Shown: positions 54,935 to 64,000 of the stretch, in pieces
How the letters are laid out: each line of letters opens with the position of its first letter
Numbering within the stretch: the stretch's first letter is position 1
Assembly: GCF_014203535.1 (NCBI RefSeq)
Contig: NZ_JACHJI010000003.1
Location: 568,051 to 632,050, forward strand
Direction: 5' to 3'
Length of the DNA: 64,000 nt
From: Streptomyces griseomycini
Lineage (GTDB): Bacteria; Actinomycetota; Actinomycetes; Streptomycetales; Streptomycetaceae
Translations under genes and position numbers: made by a program
The notes under the pieces: model-generated
Told to the model about the DNA's origin: nothing
The model's input: only the letters and a program-made list of their open reading frames with translations
The model's database searches: none

Positions 54935-56269
54935 CTATGCCATCCAGCGGTCCGGGCGGGCGTCCCGGCGGCTCGTGCGGGACCTCTCCGCCTGGGCCCG
55001 CAGCAGGTCAGCCGCCTCGCCGGCGTCCCTCAGACGGGCCGTCACCGACTTGTTCGCCCCGGTGTCCACGTGGACGTCGGCGACGCCCCGGGCCCGCTGC
55101 CAGGGCCCCTGCACCAGCCGTACGCTCTGCACCTTGGCGTGCGGCACCAGGGCCAGGCTCCGCCGCAGCAGCCCGTGGCGGGCGGCGAACACCGCGTCGG
55201 TGACGGCGAGTCCGTAGCCGCGCCACCAGAGCGGTACGCACCACCGCGCGCGCCGCGGCGGCCGGACGAGCGCCTCGCGCGGCGGCACGCTCACCCCGGG
55301 CAGCACCCGCGCGACGACCGACTCGGCGATCTCGCGCGGAGCGACCGGCAGCAACAGGGAGTTGGACGACCCCGCCACGTCCAGCTCCACGCGCACCCAC
55401 CCCCGCCGCCGCCACAGCAGCGGCTCGACGACGCGCACGGTCTGCACCCGCCCCGGCGGCACCGTCTCGTGCGCCCGGTCCAGCAGTCCGTGGTCGATGC
55501 GCAGCCCGTCGGGCGACTCGCCCACGGTCCAGTCGTACTCGGTGACGAACCGGCCCACGCTGCTCGCGCCCGCCGCGCCGAGCAGCGGCACGGCGGCGGC
55601 GAGCACCGTCCACAGGCTGTGGGTGGCGGTCCACAGCAGCGGCAGCGCGACGGCGGCGACGACGAGCCACCCCCAGGTCGCGCCGGTCAGCACCAGGGCG
55701 ACGGCGAGCACGCCCGGCGGTACCCGCAGCATCTGCCGGGACGGTGCCTCGCCGACCTCGTGCGCGGTCTCGGGCGCGAAACCGGCCGCCCGAGCGAGCA
55801 GTTCGGCGCGCAGCGCACGCGCCTCGTCGGCACCGAGGAAGGCGAGTTCGTCCTTCTTGTCGGTGCCTATGACGTCGAGCTTGAGTTTCGCCACGCCCGC
55901 GACCCGCGCGAGCAGCGGCTGGGTGACGTCGATGGCCTGGATCCGCTCCAGCCGGATGTGCGCGGTGCGCCGGAACAGCAGCCCGGTGCGGATGCGCAGT
56001 TCGCTGTCGGTCACCGCGAAGTGGGTGAACCACCACGTCAGGAAGCCGTAGAGGGCGGCGGCCGGGAGGAGCACGGCGAGACCGATCAGCAGGGTGGCGG
56101 GCGTCAGCCGGGTCAGCTGGCGCTGTGCCTGGTCGGGGTCGTGCAGGGCCCACCCGATCAGCACCGCGACGGGCGCCCACGCCCTCCTGAGCGGCGTGAC
56201 GGGGTGCAGCCGCCGCTCGCCCGCGGGGCGCCGCCCGCGCACGTCCTCGTGGACGCCGGGGGCCGTCAC
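54935..56269 (-). CDS. Multi-PH-domain membrane protein (YdbT-like)
   Basis: This 444-residue protein has paired membrane helices and three bacterial PH (bPH_2) domains. They are recognised by [40 protein letters not shown] and [23 protein letters not shown] 56269 overlaps the stop of the smaller PH protein (GTGA). The pair corresponds to YdbS/YdbT of Bacillus, which help resistance to some antimicrobial peptides. The lipid or ligand is unknown. Confidence 0.88.
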   Translation of the reverse strand: MTAPGVHEDVRGRRPAGERRLHPVTPLRRAWAPVAVLIGWALHDPDQAQRQLTRLTPATLLIGLAVLLPAAALYGFLTWWFTHFAVTDSELRIRTGLLFRRTAHIRLERIQAIDVTQPLLARVAGVAKLKLDVIGTDKKDELAFLGADEARALRAELLARAAGFAPETAHEVGEAPSRQMLRVPPGVLAVALVLTGATWGWLVVAAVALPLLWTATHSLWTVLAAAVPLLGAAGASSVGRFVTEYDWTVGESPDGLRIDHGLLDRAHETVPPGRVQTVRVVEPLLWRRRGWVRVELDVAGSSNSLLLPVAPREIAESVVARVLPGVSVPPREALVRPPRRARWCVPLWWRGYGLAVTDAVFAARHGLLRRSLALVPHAKVQSVRLVQGPWQRARGVADVHVDTGANKSVTARLRDAGEAADLLRAQAERSRTSRRDARPDRWMA

Positions 56270-56778
56270 AGTCCCGCCGATCGGGCCTCGCCCAGCTCGG
56301 TGAGCCGGTCGCGCAGCCGTTCCGCCTCGGCCGGGTCGAGGCCGGGGATGGTCGCGTCGGTCGCCGCGGCCGCCGTGTGCAGCTGCACGCTGGCCAGGCC
56401 GAAGTGCCGTTCGACCGGCCCGGAGGTGACCTCCACCAGCTGCATCCGCCCGTACGGCACGACCGTCTCCTGGCGCCACAGGACGCCCCGGCTGATCAGC
56501 AGGTCGTCGGCGCGCTCGGCGTACCGCCAGGAGCGCCAGTTGCGCTCCAGCAGCACCCAGCCCCAGCCCATGAGGGCCAGCGGCAGCACCGCGAAGGCGG
56601 CCCAGCCGGGCCCGGCCAGCAGTCCCGGGACCAGGGCGGCGGCCAGGGTCAGCAGCCCCAGCCACACCACCAGCATCAGCCGCCGCAACCGCAACAGCCC
56701 CGGGGGCAGGGCGATCCACACCGGTTCGCCGCTGTCCGTCCCCGTGGTCCCCGTGTCGTGCCCGCTCCCCGTCTCCAT
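56266..56778 (-). CDS. PH-domain membrane protein (YdbS-like)
   Basis: This 170-residue protein begins [10 protein letters not shown] and has two close membrane helices (about 33-70). One bPH_2 domain follows, with [20 protein letters not shown] and [23 protein letters not shown] 56778 is the start; its overlap with the larger PH gene indicates an operon. It is divergent from nuoD, with 31 bases between start codons, so promoters of the two overlap. Confidence 0.88.
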   Translation of the reverse strand: METGSGHDTGTTGTDSGEPVWIALPPGLLRLRRLMLVVWLGLLTLAAALVPGLLAGPGWAAFAVLPLALMGWGWVLLERNWRSWRYAERADDLLISRGVLWRQETVVPYGRMQLVEVTSGPVERHFGLASVQLHTAAAATDATIPGLDPAEAERLRDRLTELGEARSAGL

Positions 56779-56809
56779 GGGGCCAGCGTACGTAGGGGAG
56801 ACTGTGTCC

Positions 56810-57961
56810 ATGACTCCTACGACGGAGACCATGGTCGGTATCGGCGGCGCCGCGGAGAGCACCGACATGGTGCTCAACATCGGGCCCCAGCACCCGTCCA
56901 CGCACGGAGTGCTGCGCCTGAAGCTGGTCCTGGACGGCGAGCGCATCACCCGCGCGGAACCGGTGATCGGCTACATGCACCGGGGCGCGGAGAAGCTGTT
57001 CGAGGCGCGCGACTACCGCCAGATCATCATGCTGGCCAACCGCCACGACTGGCTGTCGGCCTTCTCCAACGAGCTGGGCGTGGTCCTCGCCGTGGAGCGG
57101 ATGCTCGGCATGGAGGTCCCCGAGCGCGCGGTGTGGCTGCGCACGCTCCTCGCGGAGCTGAACCGGGTGCTCAACCACCTGATGTTCCTCGGCTCCTACC
57201 CGCTGGAGCTCGGCGGCATCACCCCGATCTTCTACGCCTTCCGGGAGCGCGAGGAGCTCCAGCACGTCATGGAGGAGGTCTCCGGCGGGCGGGTGCACTA
57301 CATGTTCAACCGGGTGGGCGGCCTCAAGGAGGACCTTCCGGCCGGGTGGACGGCACGCGCGCGCGGCGCCGTCGCCGACGTCCGCTCCCGCATGGACCGC
57401 TTCGACGACCTGGTGCTCGGCAACGAGATCTTCCGGGGCCGCACGCGCGGCGTCGGCGTCCTGTCCCCGCAGGCGGTGCACGCGTACGGGGTGAGCGGGC
57501 CGATCGGGCGCGCCTCGGGCGTCGACTTCGACCTGCGCCGCGACGAGCCGTACCTCGCCTACGGCGAGCTGGGGGACGTCCTGAAGGTGGTGACCCGCGA
57601 GGAGGGCGACTGCCTCGCCCGCTTCGAGTGCCTCCTGGAGCAGACCCACAACGCCCTCGACCTCGCCGACGCCTGCCTCGACCGGCTCGCCGAGCTGCCC
57701 CCGGGCCCGGTCAACCAGCGGCTCCCGAAGGTCCTCAAGGCGCCCGAGGGACACACGTACGCGTGGACCGAGAACCCGCTCGGCATCAACGGCTACTACC
57801 TGGTCAGCAAGGGCGAGAAGACCCCGTACCGGCTGAAGCTGCGCTCGGCGTCCTACAACAACATCCAGGCGCTCACCGAGCTGCTGCCGGGGACGCTGGT
57901 CGCCGACATGGTGGCGATCCTGGGGTCGATGTTCTTCGTGGTGGGCGACATCGACAAGTGA
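56810..57961 (+). CDS. nuoD: Orphan NADH-quinone oxidoreductase subunit D-like protein
   Basis: This 383-residue protein is a full-length relative of the complex I 49-kDa subunit. ATG 56810 has GGGGAG 9 bases upstream. The signature [15 protein letters not shown] includes His 32, equal to His 38 of Thermus Nqo4. [13 protein letters not shown] follows, with Arg 58. The residue matching the quinone-binding Tyr 87 of Nqo4 is Trp 81 (RHDWLSAF), with no gap between the two positions. The C-terminus VVGDIDK is normal. No other nuo gene is in the window. It resembles the second, free-standing nuoD of Streptomyces. Confidence 0.92.
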   Translation: MTPTTETMVGIGGAAESTDMVLNIGPQHPSTHGVLRLKLVLDGERITRAEPVIGYMHRGAEKLFEARDYRQIIMLANRHDWLSAFSNELGVVLAVERMLGMEVPERAVWLRTLLAELNRVLNHLMFLGSYPLELGGITPIFYAFREREELQHVMEEVSGGRVHYMFNRVGGLKEDLPAGWTARARGAVADVRSRMDRFDDLVLGNEIFRGRTRGVGVLSPQAVHAYGVSGPIGRASGVDFDLRRDEPYLAYGELGDVLKVVTREEGDCLARFECLLEQTHNALDLADACLDRLAELPPGPVNQRLPKVLKAPEGHTYAWTENPLGINGYYLVSKGEKTPYRLKLRSASYNNIQALTELLPGTLVADMVAILGSMFFVVGDIDK

Positions 57962-57994
57962 CCCCCCACCGGGAGCGGGTGACCCCCGCCGGGA

Positions 57995-59152
57995 TCAGCC
58001 GGCGAGCACGTCCGGGATCCCCACCGGCTGCACCAGCCACCCGAAGTCGCCGAGCCCGCCCGGCGCGGTGAGTTCGGCGGCCTGGGAGGCGTCCGCGAGG
58101 GCGCGCACGTACCCGGCGGGGTCGGTGGACGCCAGCGCGAGCGGCGGGCGGTCGCCGGTGAGGTCCAGGGCGCGCAGGGCGTCCCGCTGGGACAGCAGAC
58201 GGGTGCCGGGGAGCGCGCGGGCCGCGGCGCAGGCGTCCAGGGCGACGTGCGCGGTGATGTCGCACGACCCGTCCGGCACGGGCGTCGTCTCCCGCCCCTC
58301 CCGGAAGCCGGTGAGCGTCCCGAACGGCGGCCGCGCGCCGGCCGCGTGCGCGTAGTCGACGGCGACGGCGAGCCCGCGTGCGAGCGTCCCGGCCGCCGCG
58401 GCCCAGGCCCGGTCGCGGGGCAGCCCGATCTCCGCCCGCAGCCCTTCCCCGGCCCCCAGCGGCCACCACCGCGCCAGCCACCGCGCCCCGTCGCCCGCGA
58501 CCGGTTCCCCGAGCCGTTCCGTCCCGTCCTCCCGCACCAGGACCAGCCGGGGCACGCCCGCCGGGTCCACCTCCACGACGTCCACGGGCACGTTGTCCAG
58601 CCACTCGTTGGCGAAGAGCAGCCCCGTGACGCGCTCCGGGGGCTCGGTCCGCCACTCGATCCGGTGATCGAGCCCGGCGGGGCGGTCGGCCAGCTCGACG
58701 GCGCGGGCACGCACGCGTGCCGCCACGTCGGCGGGCAGCGCGGCGAGCACACCGGTGACCAGTTCCCCCCGCCCGGCGGCCATGTCCACGAAGTCGAGCA
58801 CCGCCGGCCGTCCCAGCGCCTCGTCGACCCGGCACAGCAGACGCGCCACGGCCCCCGCGAACAGCGGCGAGGCGTGCACGGAGGTGCGGAAGTGCCCGGC
58901 CGGCCCCTCGGGCCTGCGGTAGAAGCCGCCCGGCCCGTACAGCGCGGCGCGGGCCGCCGCGCGCCAGCCGCGCCACTCGCCCCGGTCGTCCTGACCGTCC
59001 CGGTCACCCGAGTCACCCCGGTCACTCGGGTCACTCAGGTCACCCCGGTCCCGGTCGAGCCGGTCGCCGTCCGCGGCCCCCTCCGTCACCGGTGCCACCC
59101 CCCTTCCGCCGCCGTCGTCACCGGCGTCACTCACCTGTCGTGCCGTTGTCAC
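57995..59152 (-). CDS. MidA/NDUFAF7-family SAM-dependent methyltransferase
   Basis: This is a 385-residue protein. After a repetitive Asp/Gly/Arg-rich N-terminus of about 60 residues comes the DUF185 core: [32 protein letters not shown] motif [15 protein letters not shown], and the catalytic region [17 protein letters not shown]. Later blocks are [21 protein letters not shown] and [12 protein letters not shown]. Human NDUFAF7 in this family methylates an arginine of NDUFS2, the homologue of the NuoD encoded 33 bases away on the opposite strand. The start (GTG 59152) is uncertain; GTG 59134 is an option. Confidence 0.85.
   Translation of the reverse strand: MTTARQVSDAGDDGGGRGVAPVTEGAADGDRLDRDRGDLSDPSDRGDSGDRDGQDDRGEWRGWRAAARAALYGPGGFYRRPEGPAGHFRTSVHASPLFAGAVARLLCRVDEALGRPAVLDFVDMAAGRGELVTGVLAALPADVAARVRARAVELADRPAGLDHRIEWRTEPPERVTGLLFANEWLDNVPVDVVEVDPAGVPRLVLVREDGTERLGEPVAGDGARWLARWWPLGAGEGLRAEIGLPRDRAWAAAAGTLARGLAVAVDYAHAAGARPPFGTLTGFREGRETTPVPDGSCDITAHVALDACAAARALPGTRLLSQRDALRALDLTGDRPPLALASTDPAGYVRALADASQAAELTAPGGLGDFGWLVQPVGIPDVLAG
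59002..59046. repeat. Five 9-base tandem repeats in the methyltransferase gene
   Basis: The plus strand reads GGTCACCCG, AGTCACCCC, GGTCACTCG, GGTCACTCA, GGTCACCCC without gaps. The unit length keeps the reading frame, so it yields the Asp/Gly/Ser-rich repeat in the N-terminal extension. Copy number is likely to vary among strains. Confidence 0.8.
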
Positions 59153-59270
59153 CGGCCCACATTAGGGGCCCGGACGCGCCGGGCCTCCACCTTGCGGAGT
59201 ACACGTACCGACCGGGGATCGACCCTCCGGTTGACCCCTGCACGCATTTCGCTTCCCTACGCTGGGTTAC

Positions 59271-60473
59271 GTGCAGCGCCTCTATGACTTCCTCCGCAGG
59301 CACCCGGCATGGGTCGACGGCTTCTGGGCCGTGGCCCTGTTCGGGATCTCGGTGCTGAGCGCGGTGCCCGCGGAGGCGGCCCGGGGAACCGAGCTGCCGG
59401 TCCTGACCGTGCCGGTCACCCTGTTGCTCTGCCTGGTCGTCGCGCTGCGCCGCCGGATGCCGGAGCGGATGCTGGTCCTCGCCCTCGTCGTGGGCGTGGC
59501 ACAGCTGATCACGGACGTCGCGACGGTGCCCGCCGACTTCGCCCTGCTGGTGATCGTCTACACGGTCGCGGCGATCGGCGCCCGCTGGGCCTCCCGCCTC
59601 GCGCTGACCGCCGGCCTGTGCGCGGCCCCGCTCGCGCAGATGCGCTGGCCCAACAGCGACGTGGGCACGGCGGAGAACATCGCCGTGATGGTCTTCCAGA
59701 CCGTGCCCTTCGCCCTCGCCTGGGTGCTCGGCGACTCCATCCGCACCCGCCGCGCCTACTTCGCGCAGCTGGAGGAGCGCGCCGCCCGGCTGGAGAGGGA
59801 GCGCGAGGCGCAGGCCAAGGTGGCGGTCGCCGCCGAACGCGCCCGGATAGCGCGCGAGCTGCACGACGTCGTCGCGCACAACGTGTCGGTGATGGTGGTG
59901 CAGGCCGACGGCGCCGCCTACGTCCTCGACGCCGCGCCCGACCAGGCGAAGAAGGCCCTGGAGACCATCTCCTCCACCGGCCGGCAGGCCCTCGCCGAGA
60001 TGCGCCGCCTGCTCGGCGTGCTGCGCACCGGCGAGCACCAGGAGGCCGGGGAGTACGTGCCGCAGCCCGACGTGCGGCAGATCGAGGACCTCGTGGAGCA
60101 GTGCCGGACCTCCGGACTGCCCGTCGACTTCAAGGTCGAGGGCACCCCGCGCCCGCTGCCCAGCGGCGTCGAGCTCACCGCGTACCGCATCGTGCAGGAG
60201 GCGCTCACCAACACCCGCAAGCACGGCGGGCCCAACGCGGGCGCCAGCGTGCGCCTGGTGTACTTCGACGACGGGCTGGGCCTGCTGGTCGAGGACGACG
60301 GCAAGGGCGCCCCGCACGAGCTGTACGAGGAGGGCGGCTTCGACGGCCAGGGCCACGGACTGATCGGCATGCGCGAGCGGGTCGGTATGGTCGGCGGCAC
60401 CCTGGACGCGGGCCCGCGCCCCGGCGGAGGATTCCGCATCAGTGCCCTGCTGCCGCTCAAACCGGCGCACTGA
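59271..60473 (+). CDS. NarL-type sensor histidine kinase
   Basis: This is a 400-residue membrane kinase. Five or six hydrophobic segments lie before residue 160, with no large extracellular domain, so the signal is probably in or near the membrane. A short coiled coil leads to the HisKA_3 domain with phospho-acceptor His 198 (RELHDVVAHNVSVMVVQADG). The ATPase domain shows AYRIVQEALTNTRKHGG (N-box) and GHGLIGMRERVGMVGGTL (G-box). GTG 59271 has no ribosome site and lies close to TACGCT, so the mRNA may be leaderless. The partner regulator follows. Confidence 0.93.
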   Translation: MQRLYDFLRRHPAWVDGFWAVALFGISVLSAVPAEAARGTELPVLTVPVTLLLCLVVALRRRMPERMLVLALVVGVAQLITDVATVPADFALLVIVYTVAAIGARWASRLALTAGLCAAPLAQMRWPNSDVGTAENIAVMVFQTVPFALAWVLGDSIRTRRAYFAQLEERAARLEREREAQAKVAVAAERARIARELHDVVAHNVSVMVVQADGAAYVLDAAPDQAKKALETISSTGRQALAEMRRLLGVLRTGEHQEAGEYVPQPDVRQIEDLVEQCRTSGLPVDFKVEGTPRPLPSGVELTAYRIVQEALTNTRKHGGPNAGASVRLVYFDDGLGLLVEDDGKGAPHELYEEGGFDGQGHGLIGMRERVGMVGGTLDAGPRPGGGFRISALLPLKPAH

Positions 60474-60522
60474 CGTCTCCGTGCGCCCCGTGTTGACACC
60501 TGTAACGACGGAAGAGGACCCG

Positions 60523-61194
60523 ATGACGATCCGCGTGATGCTCGTCGACGACCAGGTGCTGCTGCGCACCGGGTTCCGGATGGTGCTCGCCGCCCAGCCG
60601 GACATGGAGGTCGTGGCGGAGGCGGGCGACGGCGTCGAGGCCCTGGAGGTGCTGCGGTCCACCGCCGTCGACGTGGTGCTGATGGACGTCCGCATGCCCA
60701 AGCTCGACGGGGTGGAGACGACCCGCCGGATCTGCGCGGACACCGACCCGCCGAAGGTGCTGATCCTGACCACCTTCGACCTCGACGAGTACGCCTTCTC
60801 CGGGCTGAAGGCGGGCGCGTCCGGCTTCATGCTCAAGGACGTGCCGCCGGGCGAGCTGCTCGCCGCGATCCGCGCGGTGCACAGCGGCGACGCCGTGGTC
60901 GCTCCGTCCACCACCCGCCGGCTCCTGGACCGCTTCGCGCCGATGCTGCCGGGCACGGGCGGGCAGCCCCAGCACAAGGAGCTGGAACGGCTCACCGAGC
61001 GCGAGCGGGAGGTCATGGTGCTGGTCGCGCAGGGCCTGTCCAACGGTGAGATCGCGGCCCGGCTGGTGCTCTCCGAGGCGACGGTGAAGACGCACGTGGG
61101 CCGCATCCTGACCAAGCTGGGCCTGCGGGACCGGGTGCAGGTGGTGGTCCTCGCCTACGAGACCGGCCTGGTGCGGGCGGGCGGGCACGGCTGA
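60523..61194 (+). CDS. NarL/LuxR-type response regulator
   Basis: This 223-residue protein is the partner of the kinase, 49 bases downstream. ATG 60523 has GAAGAGG upstream. The receiver domain has Asp 9/10 (MLVDDQ), phosphorylation site Asp 55 (VVLMDVRMPKLDG), Thr in LILTTFDLDEY and Lys in FMLKDVPPG. The LuxR-type helix-turn-helix covers about 155-215 (LTEREREVMVLVAQGLSNGE, then LVLSEATVKTHVGRILTKL). The target genes are unknown; nothing in the window carries an obvious site. Confidence 0.95.
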   Translation: MTIRVMLVDDQVLLRTGFRMVLAAQPDMEVVAEAGDGVEALEVLRSTAVDVVLMDVRMPKLDGVETTRRICADTDPPKVLILTTFDLDEYAFSGLKAGASGFMLKDVPPGELLAAIRAVHSGDAVVAPSTTRRLLDRFAPMLPGTGGQPQHKELERLTEREREVMVLVAQGLSNGEIAARLVLSEATVKTHVGRILTKLGLRDRVQVVVLAYETGLVRAGGHG

Positions 61195-61232
61195 ACGGCC
61201 GCCCCCGCACCCCGCGCCGGTAGGGTGCGCCC

Positions 61233-61902
61233 ATGCTGCTGTGGATCAACGGCCCCTTCGGGGGCGGTGATCCGCCTGGCAACAGACCGCACACGGGATA
61301 CGGCGCCGGCTGTCCGGCAGCGTCGTCTGCGACCCGGAGCACCTCGGCCTCGGCCTCCACCGCATGCTCCCGCCCGGACTGCGCGGCGACTTCCAGGACC
61401 TGGCCTCCTGGCGGCGGGGTGTCGTCGAGGTCCTCGACCTGCCCTGACCGGGCACGACGGCGTGGTGATCGTCCCCATGACCGTCACCGACCCCGGCCAC
61501 TTCGCGGAGACCGTCGGCCGCCTGCGCGAACTCGGTTCGGTCACGACGTACGCCACTTCACCCTCCTCGCCGGACGCGGGACCGTGCTGCGGCGGCTGCG
61601 CGAACGCGGTTTCGGGCACCTCCTGCGGTACGTCGGCGGGAAGGACGCGGGCCTGCGCCGGGAGAGCTGGGCCGTACGGCGGCTCGACCACTGCCCGGAG
61701 CGGCTGCGCGAGCCGGAGTTCGCCGAGCACCTGTGGACCGACCGCACGACCGTCCCGAGGACGGCGGACCGCATCGCCGTCCTGGCCGGCCTGACCCTGC
61801 GCCCCGACGACGAGGGCCCGCTGCGCACCCGGCTGCGGCAGGCGGGCGTCGGCGTCCGCCACATCCGCTTCGGCCGAGGAGCGGGCGCGGGAGCGGGCGC
61901 CC
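61233..61902 (+). pseudogene. TmrB-like AAA/P-loop protein broken by three frame disruptions
   Basis: Four blocks in three frames together reconstruct one ATPase of the tunicamycin-resistance type. MLLWINGPFGGG begins at 61233. QTAHGIRRRLSGSVVCDPEH and GDFQDLASWRRGVVEVLDL are in another frame from 61283. LTGHDGVVIVPMTVTDPGHF is in a third from about 61444. HDVRHFTLLAGRGTVLRRLR and PEFAEHLWTDRTTVPRTADR are back in the first. Lesions are a replaced P-loop (KT lost, 61269-61282), a missing G near 61441 and a 5-base duplication TCGGTTCGGT at 61532-61541. The stop is also lost. It cannot bind ATP. Confidence 0.85.
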
Positions 61903-63009
61903 TCAGCGCAGGATCCCCTCCAGGAAGTCGCTGCCGAGCCGGGCCACGACCGTCACGTCCAGCTGGTGCAGCACGTACCGCCCGCGGCGCCGCGTGGTGA
62001 CCAGGCCGGCCTTCTTGAGCACGCCCAGGTGCCGGGATATCTCCGGCGCCGTCACGCCGTGCGCCTGTGCCAGCTCGCCGGTGGTGTACGCGCTGCGGGC
62101 GAGATCGCGGCACAGGCGCATGCGGACCGGGTGGGACAGCGCCGTCATCCTCAGGGCCAGCTGCTCGACCGTCGGCGGGGCGGCGAGCTCGGGGGAGCCG
62201 ACCGGGTAGTGCAGCACCGGCTGCCAGCCGTACCGGTGCAGGACCATCAGGTGCGGCCAGCCCAGGCTGGTGGGGATCAGCAGCAGTCCGCCGTCGGCCG
62301 TGGCCGTCCGGCCGTCGCCCAGCTTGTCGACGGTGATCCGGCCGGCGGTCTCGTCGAGCGTCACCGCAGGGGACACCGCGGCCAGCGCCCCGGCCAGCCC
62401 CTTGTGCCGCAGCAGGTCGGTCTTGTGGCGGGCGTCCGCGGCGAGCTGGTGGTGCAGCCGGGACCAGGTCTCGGCGAAGAACGCCTCGTCGCAGTCCCGG
62501 AGGAACTGCCGCAGCCAGGCCCGGATCCGCGGCGGGTCGGCCAGCAGCCGCTCGGTGAACCGCACCTGCTGCGGCCCCCGCGCGGCGGCCAGCTCCAGCG
62601 AACGCCGGCGCAGGCCCTCGTCGGCGAGCGGTCCCGGACCCGGCGTGCCGTAGGGGAACGCGCAGGTGAACTCCAGGGCCGCGGCCACGAACTGCTCGTC
62701 CGACAGCTTGTCCAGCAGGTCCAGCTCCTCGGCGAGCGTCCCGCCCGGGAGCGCGCCGCCGCCCGGGATGCCCGCACACGGCAGGAACAGGTCCGAGAAC
62801 GTCGTCCGCCACAGGAAGTCGGCCTCGCACATCCGGTCCGCCAGATGCGGGTCCAGGCGCGCGGTCACGCCGGTCACCCAGCCCTGGAGGCCCGGATGGT
62901 GCCCCGGCTCGGACAGCGCGTGCAGCGCCATGCCGAGCTCGGCCAGGGGCGAGGGCACGACGACGGCCCCCTCCGGCCGCAGCCCCGCGATGTCGATGCT
63001 CACGCTCAT
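61903..63009 (-). CDS. ArsR-type winged-helix regulator with DUF5937 domain
   Basis: This is a 368-residue protein. Residues 1 to about 250 are the DUF5937-like N-terminal region (SVSIDIAGLRPEGAVVVPSP, SPLAELGMALHALSEPGHHP). The ArsR winged helix is at about 285-360 (LSHPVRMRLCRDLARSAYTT, GELAQAHGVTAPEISRHLGV, LKKAGLVTTRRRGRYVLHQL). There is no ArsR-type Cys pair, so it is unlikely to sense metal. ATG 63009 is the chosen start. It is divergent from nothing in the window and abuts the TmrB-like pseudogene tail to tail. The effector is unknown. Confidence 0.88.
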   Translation of the reverse strand: MSVSIDIAGLRPEGAVVVPSPLAELGMALHALSEPGHHPGLQGWVTGVTARLDPHLADRMCEADFLWRTTFSDLFLPCAGIPGGGALPGGTLAEELDLLDKLSDEQFVAAALEFTCAFPYGTPGPGPLADEGLRRRSLELAAARGPQQVRFTERLLADPPRIRAWLRQFLRDCDEAFFAETWSRLHHQLAADARHKTDLLRHKGLAGALAAVSPAVTLDETAGRITVDKLGDGRTATADGGLLLIPTSLGWPHLMVLHRYGWQPVLHYPVGSPELAAPPTVEQLALRMTALSHPVRMRLCRDLARSAYTTGELAQAHGVTAPEISRHLGVLKKAGLVTTRRRGRYVLHQLDVTVVARLGSDFLEGILR

Positions 63010-63091
63010 GCCCACATGGTGCACCCCGCCGCCGACAACGCCGCCCCCGCCGCCCCTTCCCGTCCCGGGGACGCCCCGGGAGGGGCGACCG

Positions 63092-64000
63092 TCAGGCCCG
63101 GACGGACCGTTCCGCGGCTTCCCGGAGCAGCCGCCGCGCGAACTCCTCCGCCGCCGCCCGTACGTCGTCGGCCGTCCACTCCAGGCCCGCGGCCCGCACG
63201 TACACCTCCGTGAGGGCCAGCCCGGGCCCCTTCGGGTCCCAGTGGTTGGCGAACAGCACGGTCCCCGTCTCCTCGGCCGACCGGATCGCCGCCTCCGCGG
63301 CGACCTCGGCGTCGTACGGGAGCCACACCTGGAAGTCGTGCGTGTGCGGCACCTCGGGGTGGACGCGGGACCAGGGCAGCCCGCCCGCGGCGAGGCCCTC
63401 GCGCAGCGCGGCGGCCACCACGCGCGCGTGGGCGGCGTACTCCGGCAGCCGGGGCAGCTCCCGGTCCAGGCCGACGAGGGCCGACAGGGCGGTGGGGAAC
63501 TGCTGGAAGACGTTGCCGCCGTACCGGTGCCGCCAGGCCCTCGCCTCCTCCACCAGGGTCGCCGGGCCGGCGAGCGCCGCCCCGCCGAAGGCGCCGAGGG
63601 ACTTGTAGAACGACACGTAGACGCTGTCCGCGAGCCCCGCTATCTCCTCCAGGGACCGGCCGAAGTGCTCGGTGCACTCCCACAGGCGGGCCCCGTCGAA
63701 GTGGACGACCGCCTCACGCTCCCGCGCCGCCTCCACCACCTCGGTCAGCTCCTCCCAGGTGGGCAGGACGAAACCGGCGTCCCTGAGGGGCAGCTCCAGC
63801 ATCAGCGCGCCGAAGGGCTCCTCGAAGTCGCGCACCTCCGCGGCCGTGGGCAGCCGGGGCTCGCTCGTCACCCGCACCGGACGCAACCCGCTGACCCGGC
63901 TGAACGCGTTCCGCTCGTACACCTCGGGGTGGCTCAGCGCGTGCAGGGCGACGGCCGGGTTCCCGGTGCGGCCCGCCCAGCAGCGCAGGGCCACCTGCTG
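63092..64000 (-). CDS. Threonine aldolase/beta-eliminating lyase family, 5' part missing
   Basis: This is a PLP enzyme of the low-specificity threonine aldolase type, cut by the window end; 302 residues are visible, starting QQVALRCWAGRTGN. The PLP lysine lies in VSFYKSLGAFGGAALAG. The cofactor Asp is in VVHFDGARLWECTEHFGR, and the phosphate site is near RHRYGGNVFQQFP. These enzymes cleave threonine or related beta-hydroxy amino acids to glycine. The C-terminus is intact. The N-terminal catalytic residues cannot be judged. Confidence 0.88.
   Translation of the reverse strand, partial: QQVALRCWAGRTGNPAVALHALSHPEVYERNAFSRVSGLRPVRVTSEPRLPTAAEVRDFEEPFGALMLELPLRDAGFVLPTWEELTEVVEAAREREAVVHFDGARLWECTEHFGRSLEEIAGLADSVYVSFYKSLGAFGGAALAGPATLVEEARAWRHRYGGNVFQQFPTALSALVGLDRELPRLPEYAAHARVVAAALREGLAAGGLPWSRVHPEVPHTHDFQVWLPYDAEVAAEAAIRSAEETGTVLFANHWDPKGPGLALTEVYVRAAGLEWTADDVRAAAEEFARRLLREAAERSVRA

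Overview
The window is high-GC actinobacterial chromosome. Coding frames carry G or C at almost every third position, GTG and TTG starts are common, and gene content and order match a Streptomyces core region. Hallmarks are tipA, a whiJ/abaA-like regulatory trio containing a TTA codon, a membrane-fused thymidylate kinase, a lysine-tailed TopA and a Zur-controlled set of cysteine-free ribosomal protein paralogues. I see no CRISPR array, transposase, rRNA gene or complete biosynthetic cluster. Gene order resembles what I remember of S. coelicolor around SCO3547-SCO3540 and SCO3434-SCO3389. That comparison is from memory and was not computed.

Layout. 1-14 kb: membrane pyrophosphatase (3' part), a lipoprotein, a methyltransferase, a small membrane protein, topA, tmk fusion, holB and an exported hydrolase lipoprotein. 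14.15-19.1 kb: tRNA-Thr(CGU), then an accessory-looking stretch with an orphan ORF, a family 2 glycosyltransferase and a SARP/NB-ARC/TPR regulator. 19.1-24.1 kb: family A DNA polymerase, a Clp_N-HTH regulator with twin palindromic operators, a DUF2786 protein and two lipoproteins. 24.1-26.4 kb: the Zur-type locus, in which rpmE2 has an internal deletion and rpsR2 a frameshift. 26.7-28.9 kb: DUF397 / ATP-binding / WhiJ-like module. 29-33.6 kb: aldehyde dehydrogenase, DinB protein, PadR repressor with an ABC exporter. 33.6-37.4 kb: a palindromic MITE-like element, glutamate decarboxylase with a ClC antiporter, and tipA. 37.6-43.8 kb: DedA protein, ThrE-type exporter, ppa, DD-carboxypeptidase and a zinc metalloprotease. 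44-53 kb: tilS-hpt-ftsH-folE facing a folP/folB/folK operon, and a decayed lysX-like gene. 53.4-64 kb: coiled-coil membrane protein, two PH-domain proteins, an orphan nuoD beside a MidA/NDUFAF7 methyltransferase, a two-component system, a TmrB-like pseudogene, an ArsR-type regulator and a partial threonine aldolase.

Functional links. TopA, Tmk and HolB serve DNA topology and replication. The fol genes make tetrahydrofolate. GadB plus ClC looks like an acid-resistance pair. The C- ribosomal proteins are zinc-sparing substitutes under a recognisable Zur box. Four loci are damaged (rpmE2, rpsR2, lysX-like, tmrB-like), so this strain has either lost several accessory functions or carries assembly errors.

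Most worth a second look: the leaderless Clp_N-HTH gene whose -35 and -10 each sit inside a perfect palindrome; the orphan NuoD with Trp in place of the quinone-binding Tyr, next to a relative of the enzyme that methylates its mitochondrial homologue; and the eroding Zur regulon.
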